Numbered from the stretch's first letter, positions 1 through 7,661 are shown. The stretch: 18,920 nucleotides of DNA from Acholeplasmatales bacterium (GCA_024690445.1 JAILPD010000012.1:1-18920); one strand, 5' to 3'. Numbers and translations: made by a program. The notes: generated from the sequence alone by a model not told the origin.

Positions 1-84
1 GAAGAAATTTGGAATGATAAAAAATATAATAATGATATATTAGATTTATTAAAGCGTGTTGAATTATGTATTAATAATAAATAG
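1..84 (+). CDS. 3' end of an unidentified protein (partial)
   Basis: Frame 1 is open from the window edge to a TAG at 82-84. It gives 27 residues rich in Lys, Asn, Ile and Leu, with a plausible amphipathic C-terminal helix (ILDLLKRVELCINN). The composition matches the other genes here. The stop lies 32 bases before the aroC start with no terminator between, so the two genes are probably co-transcribed. Neighbours of aroC are often other shikimate-pathway genes, but the fragment has no diagnostic motif and I assign no function. Confidence 0.6.
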   Translation, partial: EEIWNDKKYNNDILDLLKRVELCINNK

Positions 85-116
85 ATTTATTTTTATAAAA
101 AGAAAGGAGTATAATT

Positions 117-1109
117 ATGAATCATTTTGGACGTCTCTTTCAAATTAATATTTTTGGTGAAAGCCATGGGGATGAAGTAGGTATTCTACTTGATGGAGTT
201 AAGCCTGGTATAAAGCTTTCAAAAGAAGATTTTGTTCCTGATCTTGCAAGAAGAAAATCTGGTGGTCTTGGAACTACTCCAAGAATTGAAAGTGATGAAA
301 TAATGATTAAAAGTGGCCTATTTAATGGTTACACTACTGGGGCTCCTATTTTATTATCATTTAATAATAACAATACTATTAGTAAAGATTATAGTGAATT
401 ATTATATCATCCAAGACCAAGCCATGCAGATTTTGTTGCAAAAGAAAAATATAATGGCTTTAATGATTATCGTGGCGGAGGACATTTTTCAGGTAGACTA
501 ACACTTGGGATTGTATCTGCAGGTGTTGTTGCAAAAAAGATGCTTGAAGGTGTTTCTTTTGATACTAAAATTGTTAATTTAAATGGTGAAAGTGATAAAA
601 ATAAATTCCAATCAATTATAAAAGATGCAGTTGAAAATAAAGATTCAATTGGGGGCGTAGTAGAAATTAAAATAACAGGTGTACCTGTAGGACTTGGTGA
701 GCCTTATTTTGATTCTTTAGAATCTACTATTTCACATATGTTATTTTCAATCGGTGGTGTAAAAGGCGTTGAATTTGGTGTAGGCTTTGATGGTGCAAAG
801 CTTAAAGGAAGCCAATTTAATGATTTAATCATTGATGAAAAAGGAACTACAAAAACTAATAACAATGGTGGTATTAATGGTGGTATTTCTAATGGAAATC
901 CAATCATTATTAGAGTATTTGTTAAGCCAACTCCATCTATTGGAATTGATGAAGAAACATATAATTTTAAAACAGGTAAGGTTGACACATTAAATATCAA
1001 AGGTAGACATGATGCCGCAATTATATTACGTGCCATGGTATGCTTAGAAAATGCTTGTGCAGTTGCACTTGCAGATTCTTATTTAGTTTATGAATCTTAT
1101 AAAAAATAA
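117..1109 (+). CDS. aroC: Chorismate synthase
   Basis: This 330-residue cytoplasmic enzyme makes chorismate from EPSP with reduced FMN, the last step of the shikimate pathway. Visible signatures are GESHG at residues 14-18 (His17 is the conserved first histidine), RPSHAD at 100-105, YRGGGHFSGR at 118-127, the glycine-rich NNGGINGGISNG at 249-260 and GRHD at 296-299. The HFSGRLT form of the central motif is the clostridial type, in place of the GRSSARET of many other bacteria. The last signature reads RHDAAIILRA where a Pro usually follows the Asp. At 330 residues it is slightly short for the family (about 350-390) but complete at both ends. The start follows AAAGGAG at 103-109 by seven bases. 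It probably belongs to an operon entering from the left and is closed by the terminator at 1119. Confidence 0.97.
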   Translation: MNHFGRLFQINIFGESHGDEVGILLDGVKPGIKLSKEDFVPDLARRKSGGLGTTPRIESDEIMIKSGLFNGYTTGAPILLSFNNNNTISKDYSELLYHPRPSHADFVAKEKYNGFNDYRGGGHFSGRLTLGIVSAGVVAKKMLEGVSFDTKIVNLNGESDKNKFQSIIKDAVENKDSIGGVVEIKITGVPVGLGEPYFDSLESTISHMLFSIGGVKGVEFGVGFDGAKLKGSQFNDLIIDEKGTTKTNNNGGINGGISNGNPIIIRVFVKPTPSIGIDEETYNFKTGKVDTLNIKGRHDAAIILRAMVCLENACAVALADSYLVYESYKK

Positions 1110-1118
1110 TTTATTATT

Positions 1119-1146
1119 AGAGTCGGTTTGACCGACTCTTTATTAT
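1119..1146 (+). terminator. Rho-independent terminator of aroC
   Basis: A perfect 9-bp stem (AGAGTCGGT at 1119-1127, ACCGACTCT at 1131-1139) with loop TTG is followed by a T-rich run (TTATTATT). It starts ten bases after the aroC stop. Confidence 0.9.
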
Positions 1147-1168
1147 TAAATTCACCAAATGAATTATG

Positions 1169-1209
1169 GAATTATAATTATTATATGTTATAATTCTTTT
1201 GAATTATAA
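1169..1209 (+). promoter_or_regulatory. Extended -10 promoter with dyad repeats for the 1225 lipoprotein
   Basis: TGTTATAAT at 1186-1194 is a perfect extended -10 (TGnTATAAT), and no good -35 is seen. The 9-mer GAATTATAA occurs at 1169-1177, inverted at 1188-1196 and again direct at 1201-1209. The last two form a perfect 9-bp inverted repeat around TTTT that covers the -10 and the start of the mRNA. This could be an operator or a weak 5' hairpin. The AT-rich context lowers certainty. The ribosome site AAGGAG follows at 1211-1216. Confidence 0.6.
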
Positions 1210-1224
1210 AAAGGAGAGAGAGCT

Positions 1225-3843
1225 ATGAAAAAGAAGAATTTATTTATAGGGGCTTTAGCTTTAACATTATCTTTCGCATTACTTACAGGATGTGGTAAGA
1301 AAAATAAAAATCAAAATGATGATAAAACTACAACAAGTGAAATATCTAATACATCAGGTAAATCTAATACATCATCAAATACTGAAGGTGTAAAAGATAA
1401 TTATAAAGTTACTTATATTGATCCACAGACAGGTGAAAATAAGGAGCTTACTGCAATAGGTGGAGTTGTATCAGGATTACCTACATATACTGATTCATTT
1501 ACATTAGAAGATAATTTATTTGTAACAAAATATGAATTTACTGGCTTTTATAGTATTGATGGTAAGGTAGAAAACGGTGATGTAATTGATTCTGATATTA
1601 CACTTTATCCACATCAAGAAATTTTAGCACGTGATTTAAATGATAAAACAATAGAAAAAGAAGATGTTACATCTAGAATAGATGAAATAATTGATTATTT
1701 TGAAGATGAATATATTCCTTCAAAGGTTGTTTATGCAACAAATGAAACTGGTGTTTTAAAAGATGTTTTATATGCAAACGCGGATGGAACATATAGAGCT
1801 TCTAAATATAATCAATTTGTAAAAACTTTTAGTAATTCATTAGATATGTTAAAAAATATATCTGATGATAATACAGTTCTTGAATATGATAAAAATGGAT
1901 TTTATCTTGAAACAGGTACTAATAGTAAAACAAAATATGAATTTGATACAAATTTAAATGTTACATCTGCAAATATATTTTCAGGTTTTACAACCTTAGA
2001 TTTAAAATTTTATAATAGTAATGACAATTTTAAAGAAGTAACTAGAGAAGAATTTTTACAATATTTATCTAAATCATCACCAGTAATACCTGTAAGTTTA
2101 CAAATGGATTGTTATACCCCAGTTGAAGATGATATAAAAATGTATGGGTATGCAACATTTGATTATAATAATTCAGCTCAAAAATTTTTAATTAAAGACA
2201 AATATAATATGGATGAAATTCCAGCTGATGACGACTTGTTAATTGATTTTGCAAATACTACTGCATATAACCTAACTCCTGCTTCTGATATAGAAAAATA
2301 TTATATAAGCAATGATTCTTGTGCATATTCTTTTTCTACATCTTCTTTTAATTATGGTGAACCTAGTCTTGCAACATTTAATCGTGATGGTTATATAAGA
2401 AGACTTGAATCTGGAGGATATTTATTTGAATATAAATATGAAATTGGTGAAGGTTTATTAGAAAAAGATATTTCATTTGAAGAATTCTTATCATATGTTA
2501 TTTCTGATAATGAACCAACATATATAGAAATTGATGGAAGAAATCCATCTATGCTTTTTAATGGAACATTTTGTAAAATTAAAGGTATAGATGAATATGT
2601 CGTATATGATGGTGAAGAAGATATTAATACAATGCCTGAATTTGAAGCCATCATAAAAGGTGGATATGGAATTTTAAATTATATTACTAATATTTCTAAG
2701 CTTGAGGATGTTAGATTTACAAAAGACTTAGAAGGATATCATGCTCATTTTGATGATGATAATTATCATTATGATATGGTATTTAATAAGCTTGGTTATT
2801 TAATTAATATTGCAAGAACAACAAAGGAATCAAACTTCACTTATGATTTTAAGGTTTTAGCTACAAATGAAGAATATGGTAAGGTAGAACTTGTAGATGA
2901 AGTATTTGGTGGTAACCAACATTATTATGCCCCTGTTTTAGCAAAGATAAAACCAATATCAAATTCAAAGGGAAAGATTGATGATAATGGTGATGCAAAA
3001 TGGTATACATCTATAGGTGTTTATAATCCTGATGAGGATCTACAAGAATATATTATTGTACGACCTGGTGTTAATACATATAAAGTAGCATATAAGGAAG
3101 AGGATGCATTTGTTTTAAATATATATTCAAATTTAGATACTGAAAATAAACAAGGAGATGCTATTTTTAAATCAGGTGAAAAAATATTTAAAGATAATGG
3201 TGATCCATTATTTAAAACTCCTGATAATATTACAGGTTATACATTTGCAGGATATTATTCAAATAAAGAATGTACAATTGAATTAAATAAAGATGCAGTA
3301 TATACATCTAATGTAAATATTTATTTTAAATATAATCCTTTAACATATGCAAATTATAGTATAACTGGTAATGCATCAACAGATTATGATTCATTTGATT
3401 CGATTGAAACAACCGATTTAAAACCTACTAATTTGGGATGTATTTATGTAAAAGGTGAAATTGAAGTAGAAACAAGTGGCAGTTCTAAATATACTTTGAT
3501 GTATAAAGAAACAATAATTCAATTTGATGTACTTAAAAATGCAGAGGTAGATTTTATTTACAATAATAATCATGTTAATTCAACAAATCCTGTTGAAATT
3601 TTTCAAATTACAACTGAAGAAAATATTCCATACCAAGATTTTGAAGCGGGAAAAATTTATGTATTAAAAAATGGTAATTTTGTAAAGCTTGATAGATATG
3701 AATATGCTGATCAATATTATAGAAAAGTAAGTACACAAGATTCGGGAGGTAGAGAAACCACTGGATACTTAAATGCTGGAACAGTATATATCCAAATCAA
3801 TGAGGGTCTTTTAGAATTTAATAATTTATATATTTCTTATTAA
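1225..3843 (+). CDS. Large surface lipoprotein with InlB-like repeat regions, function unknown
   Basis: The 872-residue product begins with a typical lipoprotein signal: basic MKKK, a hydrophobic stretch at 5-20 and the lipobox LTGC with Cys23 as the lipidated residue. A Lys/Asn/Ser/Thr-rich linker (24-58) follows, so the rest should sit outside the membrane. Residues about 59-133 and about 640-703 resemble the Listeria/Bacteroides (InlB B-type) repeat: a YKVTY strand, then tyrosine/glycine motifs such as YEFTGFYS and GYTFAGYYS, ending in a short acidic or aromatic strand. The 500 residues between, and the last 170, match no family I recognise and are rich in Asp, Asn and Tyr. It has its own promoter and is monocistronic, ending in a bidirectional terminator. 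The start is fixed by AAGGAGAG at 1211-1218. Adhesion or polymer binding would fit the repeats but is only an inference. Confidence 0.85.
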   Translation: MKKKNLFIGALALTLSFALLTGCGKKNKNQNDDKTTTSEISNTSGKSNTSSNTEGVKDNYKVTYIDPQTGENKELTAIGGVVSGLPTYTDSFTLEDNLFVTKYEFTGFYSIDGKVENGDVIDSDITLYPHQEILARDLNDKTIEKEDVTSRIDEIIDYFEDEYIPSKVVYATNETGVLKDVLYANADGTYRASKYNQFVKTFSNSLDMLKNISDDNTVLEYDKNGFYLETGTNSKTKYEFDTNLNVTSANIFSGFTTLDLKFYNSNDNFKEVTREEFLQYLSKSSPVIPVSLQMDCYTPVEDDIKMYGYATFDYNNSAQKFLIKDKYNMDEIPADDDLLIDFANTTAYNLTPASDIEKYYISNDSCAYSFSTSSFNYGEPSLATFNRDGYIRRLESGGYLFEYKYEIGEGLLEKDISFEEFLSYVISDNEPTYIEIDGRNPSMLFNGTFCKIKGIDEYVVYDGEEDINTMPEFEAIIKGGYGILNYITNISKLEDVRFTKDLEGYHAHFDDDNYHYDMVFNKLGYLINIARTTKESNFTYDFKVLATNEEYGKVELVDEVFGGNQHYYAPVLAKIKPISNSKGKIDDNGDAKWYTSIGVYNPDEDLQEYIIVRPGVNTYKVAYKEEDAFVLNIYSNLDTENKQGDAIFKSGEKIFKDNGDPLFKTPDNITGYTFAGYYSNKECTIELNKDAVYTSNVNIYFKYNPLTYANYSITGNASTDYDSFDSIETTDLKPTNLGCIYVKGEIEVETSGSSKYTLMYKETIIQFDVLKNAEVDFIYNNNHVNSTNPVEIFQITTEENIPYQDFEAGKIYVLKNGNFVKLDRYEYADQYYRKVSTQDSGGRETTGYLNAGTVYIQINEGLLEFNNLYISY

Positions 3844-3853
3844 GCTAATTAAT

Positions 3854-3891
3854 AAAAAGTGTTAATGATTTTATTGTCATTAACACTTTTT
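3854..3891. terminator. Bidirectional terminator between convergent genes
   Basis: Perfect 15-bp inverted repeat: arms 3854-3868 and 3877-3891, loop 3869-3876. The A5 at one end and T5 at the other give a U-tract on both strands. It serves the lipoprotein gene (ending 3843) and the opposing esterase gene, whose stop codon begins right at 3892-3894. Confidence 0.92.
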
Positions 3892-4686
3892 CTATAATCT
3901 ATAAATAATATCATTACTATAACAAAATGATAAGAAATCTAATAATGCATTTTCCCAGCATTCTTCATTATGTATAGAAGATGCAGATACTACAACTCTT
4001 ATATTATTTCCTTGCTTTTTAAAGAAATTATATAATTCTTTAGCTTCTTTAGCATATAATCCTTTAGATTTTTCTGAATCTGATATTTCTTTTTTACCAT
4101 AATATAAAAATACATTCTTTTTAGGATCATTATATTCCTTTAAGAATTTCATAAATTCTTTATGGAATAAAAATGTTGCGGTAGAAAATGCTCCTAAATA
4201 TCCAAATGCTTCTTCATATTTAAATCCCATATAAAGGATAGTTGTTGCAGCTAAAGAAGAACCATATATAAAACGATGTGATGAATCTTTAACTACATTA
4301 TATTTTCCTTCAATAAATGGAATTATTGTGTTGATAAAATCATCACAATATCTTTCACATATTTTAGGATTATTTTTCTTCCATGAATCAATCATTACAT
4401 TATCTATTTTAAATGGAGAATATTCATTTACTCTACCTAAATCAGAACCTGAATTATATACTGCAACACCTAATATTCTATGCTTACATTCTCTTGCAAT
4501 ATAATTTAAATATTTAGTTGCTCTTAAGCTTCTTCCAAATGCTGCTTCAGAATCTCTAAATGCGTTTTGACCATCTAATAAATAAAATGTATCAAATAAT
4601 ATATTTTTTTTATTTCTTGGGCCTGAGACTTCAATAGTGACCTCTCTTTTAGATTTTGGAAGATATAATTTATATCTATCAATCAT
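3892..4686 (-). CDS. Putative alpha/beta-hydrolase esterase (esterase D / PF00756-like)
   Basis: The protein has 264 residues and no signal peptide, so it is probably cytoplasmic. It shows the esterase-D/enterochelin-esterase-type fold. A strand ends in FYLLDGQNAF (34-43), the usual LLDGQN oxyanion region. The nucleophile elbow is YGSSLAA with Ser144, and the catalytic His is probably His239 in SSIHNEECW. The acid residue is not clear; candidates are Glu200 and Asp203 after LYYGKKE. The elbow has Ala where GxSxG has its last Gly, a common variant in this family. The substrate cannot be told; acyl or acetyl esters of sugars or thioesters are possible. It is monocistronic and convergent with the surface lipoprotein gene. 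The start is supported by AGGTGA (minus strand, 4696-4691) four bases upstream. Confidence 0.82.
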   Translation of the reverse strand: MIDRYKLYLPKSKREVTIEVSGPRNKKNILFDTFYLLDGQNAFRDSEAAFGRSLRATKYLNYIARECKHRILGVAVYNSGSDLGRVNEYSPFKIDNVMIDSWKKNNPKICERYCDDFINTIIPFIEGKYNVVKDSSHRFIYGSSLAATTILYMGFKYEEAFGYLGAFSTATFLFHKEFMKFLKEYNDPKKNVFLYYGKKEISDSEKSKGLYAKEAKELYNFFKKQGNNIRVVVSASSIHNEECWENALLDFLSFCYSNDIIYRL

Positions 4687-4703
4687 ACTATCACCTATAT
4701 AAA

Positions 4704-4732
4704 ATTATAGTTTAATTATTTTAAAAATACAA
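4704..4732 (-). promoter_or_regulatory. Promoter of the esterase gene
   Basis: On the minus strand, TTGTAT (4732-4727), a 17-base spacer and a perfect TATAAT (4709-4704) are seen. Only about 10-15 bases of leader precede AGGTGA and the ATG. Confidence 0.7.
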
Positions 4733-4763
4733 TTTAGTTATAATATTATTTAAAAGAAGAAGT

Positions 4764-4798
4764 AAAAAATAAGGACCAACAGTGTTGGTCCATTTTTT
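4764..4798. terminator. Terminator of rpsD (U-tracts on both strands)
   Basis: An 8-bp stem (GGACCAAC at 4773-4780, GTTGGTCC at 4784-4791) with a 3-base loop is flanked by A-rich and T-rich runs on both sides. On the minus strand it ends rpsD transcription before the esterase promoter. The plus-strand T-tract (4793-4798) could also stop antisense read-through from the left. Confidence 0.88.
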
Positions 4799-4823
4799 CT
4801 GCTTATAATTAATATTTTTATAA

Positions 4824-5426
4824 CTAGGCTCTGTTATAGTATTCAACGATCTTTAATTCGTCAATGCCTTCTAAGAATTCTGATCTATCAGGGATTCTTG
4901 TTAATTTACCTTTTAATTCTTTTTCATCGAATTCAACATAATCTTTTCTTCTTAAAGATTTTTCTAAAGCTTCTTTAACAACCTTTAAGTTCTTTGAGCT
5001 ATCCTTTAAAGAAATAACATCACCAATCTTAACTTCATAAGAAGGGATATCTAATTTCTTTCCGTTAACTGTGATATGACCATGGTTAACTAATTGTCTA
5101 GCTTGTGGACGAGTTGAAGCGAATCCTAAACGGAATACTAAGTTGTCTAATCTTCTTTCTAATAATTGAAGGAAGTTAACACCAGTCATACCGCTCATTT
5201 TTGAAGCTCTATCAAAAGTTTTAGCGAATTGCTTTTCAGATACACCATATGTGAATCTTACTCTTTGCTTTTCACGAAGCTGTTCACCATATTCTTTTAA
5301 TTTAGCTTGGTTTTGACCATGTTGGCCTGGAGCATAAGCTCTTTTCTTTAATTCTTTTCCTGTTTCACTGATTGAATAATTTAGACGGCGTGAAACCTTC
5401 CATCCTGATCCTGTAAATCTTGACAT
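4824..5426 (-). CDS. rpsD: 30S ribosomal protein S4
   Basis: This 200-residue primary 16S-binding protein nucleates assembly of the 30S body. The N-terminus (MSRFTGSGWKVSRRL) and the YAPGQHG motif at residues 31-37 match Firmicute S4. The zinc-binding cysteines of some bacterial S4 proteins are absent (C-minus form). The S4 RNA-binding domain spans about 88-150, with RLDNLVFRLG and ARQLVNHGHITVNG. Codon choice is biased toward better codons, as expected for high expression. The ribosome site AGGAGGA (minus strand, 5440-5434) is seven bases before the ATG. The gene is monocistronic, with a consensus promoter, a structured leader at 5460-5569 and a terminator at 4773-4791. Regulation by S4 binding to the leader is likely. 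Confidence 0.98.
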   Translation of the reverse strand: MSRFTGSGWKVSRRLNYSISETGKELKKRAYAPGQHGQNQAKLKEYGEQLREKQRVRFTYGVSEKQFAKTFDRASKMSGMTGVNFLQLLERRLDNLVFRLGFASTRPQARQLVNHGHITVNGKKLDIPSYEVKIGDVISLKDSSKNLKVVKEALEKSLRRKDYVEFDEKELKGKLTRIPDRSEFLEGIDELKIVEYYNRA

Positions 5427-5459
5427 TATTTTGTCCTCCTATATTTATTTCGGAGTAAA

Positions 5460-5569
5460 GACTATTACTTATAAGGATATCTTGAATTAAATGTTCACCT
5501 TAAGCAGTAGGCTACTATTTAAACTATATGTGCTTCAAGATATTTGTTCATAAGATAAGTCGCTGCTTA
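5460..5569 (-). ncRNA. rpsD leader RNA, probable S4-binding pseudoknot
   Basis: The rpsD transcript should start near 5575 and has about 150 nt of leader. In minus-strand RNA sense, a 10-bp helix forms between 5543-5534 (AUAUCUUGAA) and 5486-5477 (UUCAAGAUAU). The loop it closes carries CUGCUUA (5507-5501). That is an exact 7-base complement of UAAGCAG (5569-5563), lying upstream of the helix, so loop and 5' segment can form a pseudoknot. An outer pairing ACUUAU (5560-5555) with AUAAGU (5472-5467) extends the helix, and a small AGUAGCCUACU hairpin lies in the loop. Bacillus subtilis rpsD is known to be repressed by S4 through a structured leader. The match here is by architecture, not by alignment. 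Confidence 0.75.
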
Positions 5570-5581
5570 CTCACGCGTGTT

Positions 5582-5610
5582 ATTATAACAAAATGATATT
5601 TCAATGTCAA
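5582..5610 (-). promoter_or_regulatory. Consensus promoter of rpsD
   Basis: On the minus strand, TTGACA (5610-5605), exactly 17 bases and TATAAT (5587-5582) are seen, with TGT before the -10 (extended -10). This is a full consensus sigma-A promoter, fitting a ribosomal protein gene. Confidence 0.93.
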
Positions 5611-5618
5611 ACTATTTT

Positions 5619-5627
5619 TGATATAAT
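5619..5627 (+). promoter_or_regulatory. Extended -10 promoter of the thiI operon
   Basis: TGATATAAT at 5619-5627 is a perfect extended -10. The -35 region (near 5599-5604) is poor and abuts the rpsD -35 hexamer on the other strand, so the two promoters fire back to back. The mRNA would start near 5634, with GGAGG at 5642-5646 and ATG at 5651. Confidence 0.75.
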
Positions 5628-5650
5628 AAGTTTGTTATTTTGGAGGATCT

Positions 5651-6904
5651 ATGGTATACGATCAAATATTAGTTAGATTTGGAGATTTAACCTTAAAAGG
5701 AAGAAATCAAAAAGTCTTTCTAACTGCATTATTTAGATTAGTTAAATTAAAAATGAATGGTTTAGATGTATATATTGAAACAAGATTTGATAGAATATAT
5801 ATTCATCTTAAAGATACAGATTATAAAGAAGTAATTGAAAGATTAAAATATGTTTCTGGTATTTCTTCATATTCTTTAGTTAAAAGATGTGAAAAAGAAA
5901 TAGAAGAAATTAAAGAAAATGCTTTAGCTTTAATTAAAGATACTTGTAAAACAAATGTTAGATTTAAAGTAGAAACTAAAAGAGCTGATAAAACATTCCC
6001 ACTTCGTTCCTTAGAAACTACAAAAGCTGTATCAGCTTATGTATTATCTAATATGAAAAATTTAAAGGTAGATGTTCATGATCCTGAAATTGATTTAAAA
6101 ATTGAAATTAGACAGCATGGTGCATATTTATTTATTTCACAGGAGCGTGGCCTTGGTGGCTTCCCTGTAGGTACACTTGGTAAAGGATTATTAATGTTAT
6201 CAGGTGGTATTGATTCACCTGTTGCCGGATTTGAAGCAATGAGACAGGGTATTGAAATTGAATGTATTCATTTTGAATCTACACCTTTAACATCAATTGA
6301 ATCTGCTCAAAAGGTAATTGATTTAGCTAAGATAATGGCTAAATGGGCACCTAATAATAAAATATGTGTTCATTTTATTCCATTTAAAGAAATACATATG
6401 GCTTTACTTGATAATGTAGATGAATCTTATAATATTACTATTATGAGAAGAATGATGTATCGTATTGCAGAAAAAATTGCGAAAAAGTCAAATTGCTTAT
6501 GTATTGTAAATGGTGAAAGTGCAGGACAGGTAGCTTCACAAACACTTCAAAGTATGAATACAATTAATAATGTTACATCATATCCTATTTTAAGACCTTT
6601 ATGTACACAAGATAAAAGAGATACAATTGATATTTCTAAGAAGATTGGTACATATGATATATCTATTAAGCCTTTTGAGGATTGTTGTACAGTATATGTA
6701 CCTAAAAATCCTACAACACAGCCTAGAATTGATAGATGCTTATCATATGAAAAAAGATTTGATTATGAGACTATGATAGATAGAGCTTGTGAAAATGAAA
6801 ATAAAATCATTATTGATGTAGATGATGAAATTGATTTAGCATCATATGGATTTGATGTATCAGAAGCTCTAGCTGAAAGAGAGAAAGAAAGACATGGAAA
6901 CTAG
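5651..6904 (+). CDS. thiI: tRNA 4-thiouridine synthase ThiI
   Basis: This 417-residue cytoplasmic enzyme adenylates U8 of tRNA and transfers sulfur to give s4U; in some bacteria it also feeds thiazole synthesis. An N-terminal ferredoxin-like region and THUMP domain (about 1-165) are followed by the PP-loop pyrophosphatase domain with SGGIDSP at 184-190. The family signature GESAGQVASQTL is at 288-299 and the cysteine segment EDCCTVYVPKNPTTQP at 343-358. Cys345/346 corresponds to the catalytic cysteine region of E. coli ThiI (Cys344). There is no C-terminal rhodanese domain, as in most Firmicute ThiI, where a cysteine desulfurase (NifZ type) supplies sulfur. No desulfurase gene is in view. The start follows GGAGG at 5642-5646 by four bases. 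The gene overlaps the next by 11 bases. Confidence 0.97.
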   Translation: MVYDQILVRFGDLTLKGRNQKVFLTALFRLVKLKMNGLDVYIETRFDRIYIHLKDTDYKEVIERLKYVSGISSYSLVKRCEKEIEEIKENALALIKDTCKTNVRFKVETKRADKTFPLRSLETTKAVSAYVLSNMKNLKVDVHDPEIDLKIEIRQHGAYLFISQERGLGGFPVGTLGKGLLMLSGGIDSPVAGFEAMRQGIEIECIHFESTPLTSIESAQKVIDLAKIMAKWAPNNKICVHFIPFKEIHMALLDNVDESYNITIMRRMMYRIAEKIAKKSNCLCIVNGESAGQVASQTLQSMNTINNVTSYPILRPLCTQDKRDTIDISKKIGTYDISIKPFEDCCTVYVPKNPTTQPRIDRCLSYEKRFDYETMIDRACENENKIIIDVDDEIDLASYGFDVSEALAEREKERHGN

Positions 6905-7652
6905 ACCATATCCAAAGGGTAGAAGAATTCTTTGTTTTATTATTGATATTGCGATAATATTTACAATTTCATTAATATTAGTTAGGTTTGCAGTTAAGCC
7001 AATGCTTGGCTTTAGTGAAGATAATTATACAATTGTAAAGAATAATATATTAGATGATTTAAATAGAATATTGCAAAATGAAGAAATATCTCGTGAATTA
7101 CTTAATTATGATATTGAGATGTATTTTAGATATTTCTTAGTTGATTCTTTAGCTAAAATAATTACATTCTTCTTAATATCTTCGATATATTTAGTAATTA
7201 TTCCTGTTTTTTGTAAGCAAAAAACATTAGGAAGATTAATTACTAAATTAAAAATTATTAATATGAATGGCGAAGATATAAAAAATTCTAAGCTTATTAA
7301 AAGAGAATTAATAGCAACATTCCTATTTTATTTCTTATCATATGTATTCTTAGGCTTTTTATTAATATTTATATCATTAATAGTTTGTGCAGTTTCAGGA
7401 AGAAGCTTAATTGATAAAATGACTAAAACAATGTTTGTTGATGATGATTTTAAATTAGAAGATGATAATATTATTGATGCCAAGGTAGAAGAGATTAAAG
7501 AAGAAAATAATGATTATTCAAATGTAAATAGCAATAATAATAACATTAACGATGATTACAACAATAATAATAACAATAACGATAATTACAACAATAATAA
7601 TTATGATAATGATGAATCTAGTGATTCAGATGACGAATATAAAGTATTTTAA
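6894..7652 (+). CDS. RDD-family membrane protein with Asn/Asp-rich tail
   Basis: The 252-residue integral membrane protein has three predicted helices (about 12-32, 84-107 and 139-167). RDD-family hallmarks are the basic pair and Asp at the start of helix 1 (GRRILCFIIDIA), KTLGRLITKLKIINMNG at 110-126 between helices 2 and 3, and GRSLIDKMTKTMFV at 169-182 after helix 3. RDD proteins have been linked to ion or solute transport, but most are uncharacterised. From about residue 204 the tail is almost only Asn, Asp, Tyr and Ser, ending in an acidic DSDDEYKVF. It is encoded by an in-frame 30-bp repeat. The ATG lies inside thiI (11-base overlap) with only a weak purine-rich ribosome site, so translation is probably coupled to thiI. 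Confidence 0.85.
   Translation: METRPYPKGRRILCFIIDIAIIFTISLILVRFAVKPMLGFSEDNYTIVKNNILDDLNRILQNEEISRELLNYDIEMYFRYFLVDSLAKIITFFLISSIYLVIIPVFCKQKTLGRLITKLKIINMNGEDIKNSKLIKRELIATFLFYFLSYVFLGFLLIFISLIVCAVSGRSLIDKMTKTMFVDDDFKLEDDNIIDAKVEEIKEENNDYSNVNSNNNNINDDYNNNNNNNDNYNNNNYDNDESSDSDDEYKVF
7532..7609 (+). repeat. 30-bp tandem repeat coding the Asn-rich tail
   Basis: Two copies (7532-7561 and 7562-7591) differ at two positions. A third, decayed copy begins at 7592. The period of 30 bases keeps the frame and gives a ten-residue unit of mainly Asn with Asp and Tyr. Confidence 0.85.
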
Positions 7653-7661
7653 AGGTGGAAC

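Noticed and set aside
1..84. Assigning the left-edge fragment to a shikimate gene such as aroK or aroB
   Set aside because: 27 C-terminal residues have no diagnostic motif. Only the neighbourhood suggests it.
704..1036. 110-codon minus-strand frame inside aroC
   Set aside because: It is antisense to the conserved C-terminal half of chorismate synthase, with no ribosome site.
3892..4686. Calling the minus-strand esterase an S-formylglutathione hydrolase or enterochelin esterase
   Set aside because: The fold and catalytic Ser/His are visible, but nothing in the sequence fixes the substrate.
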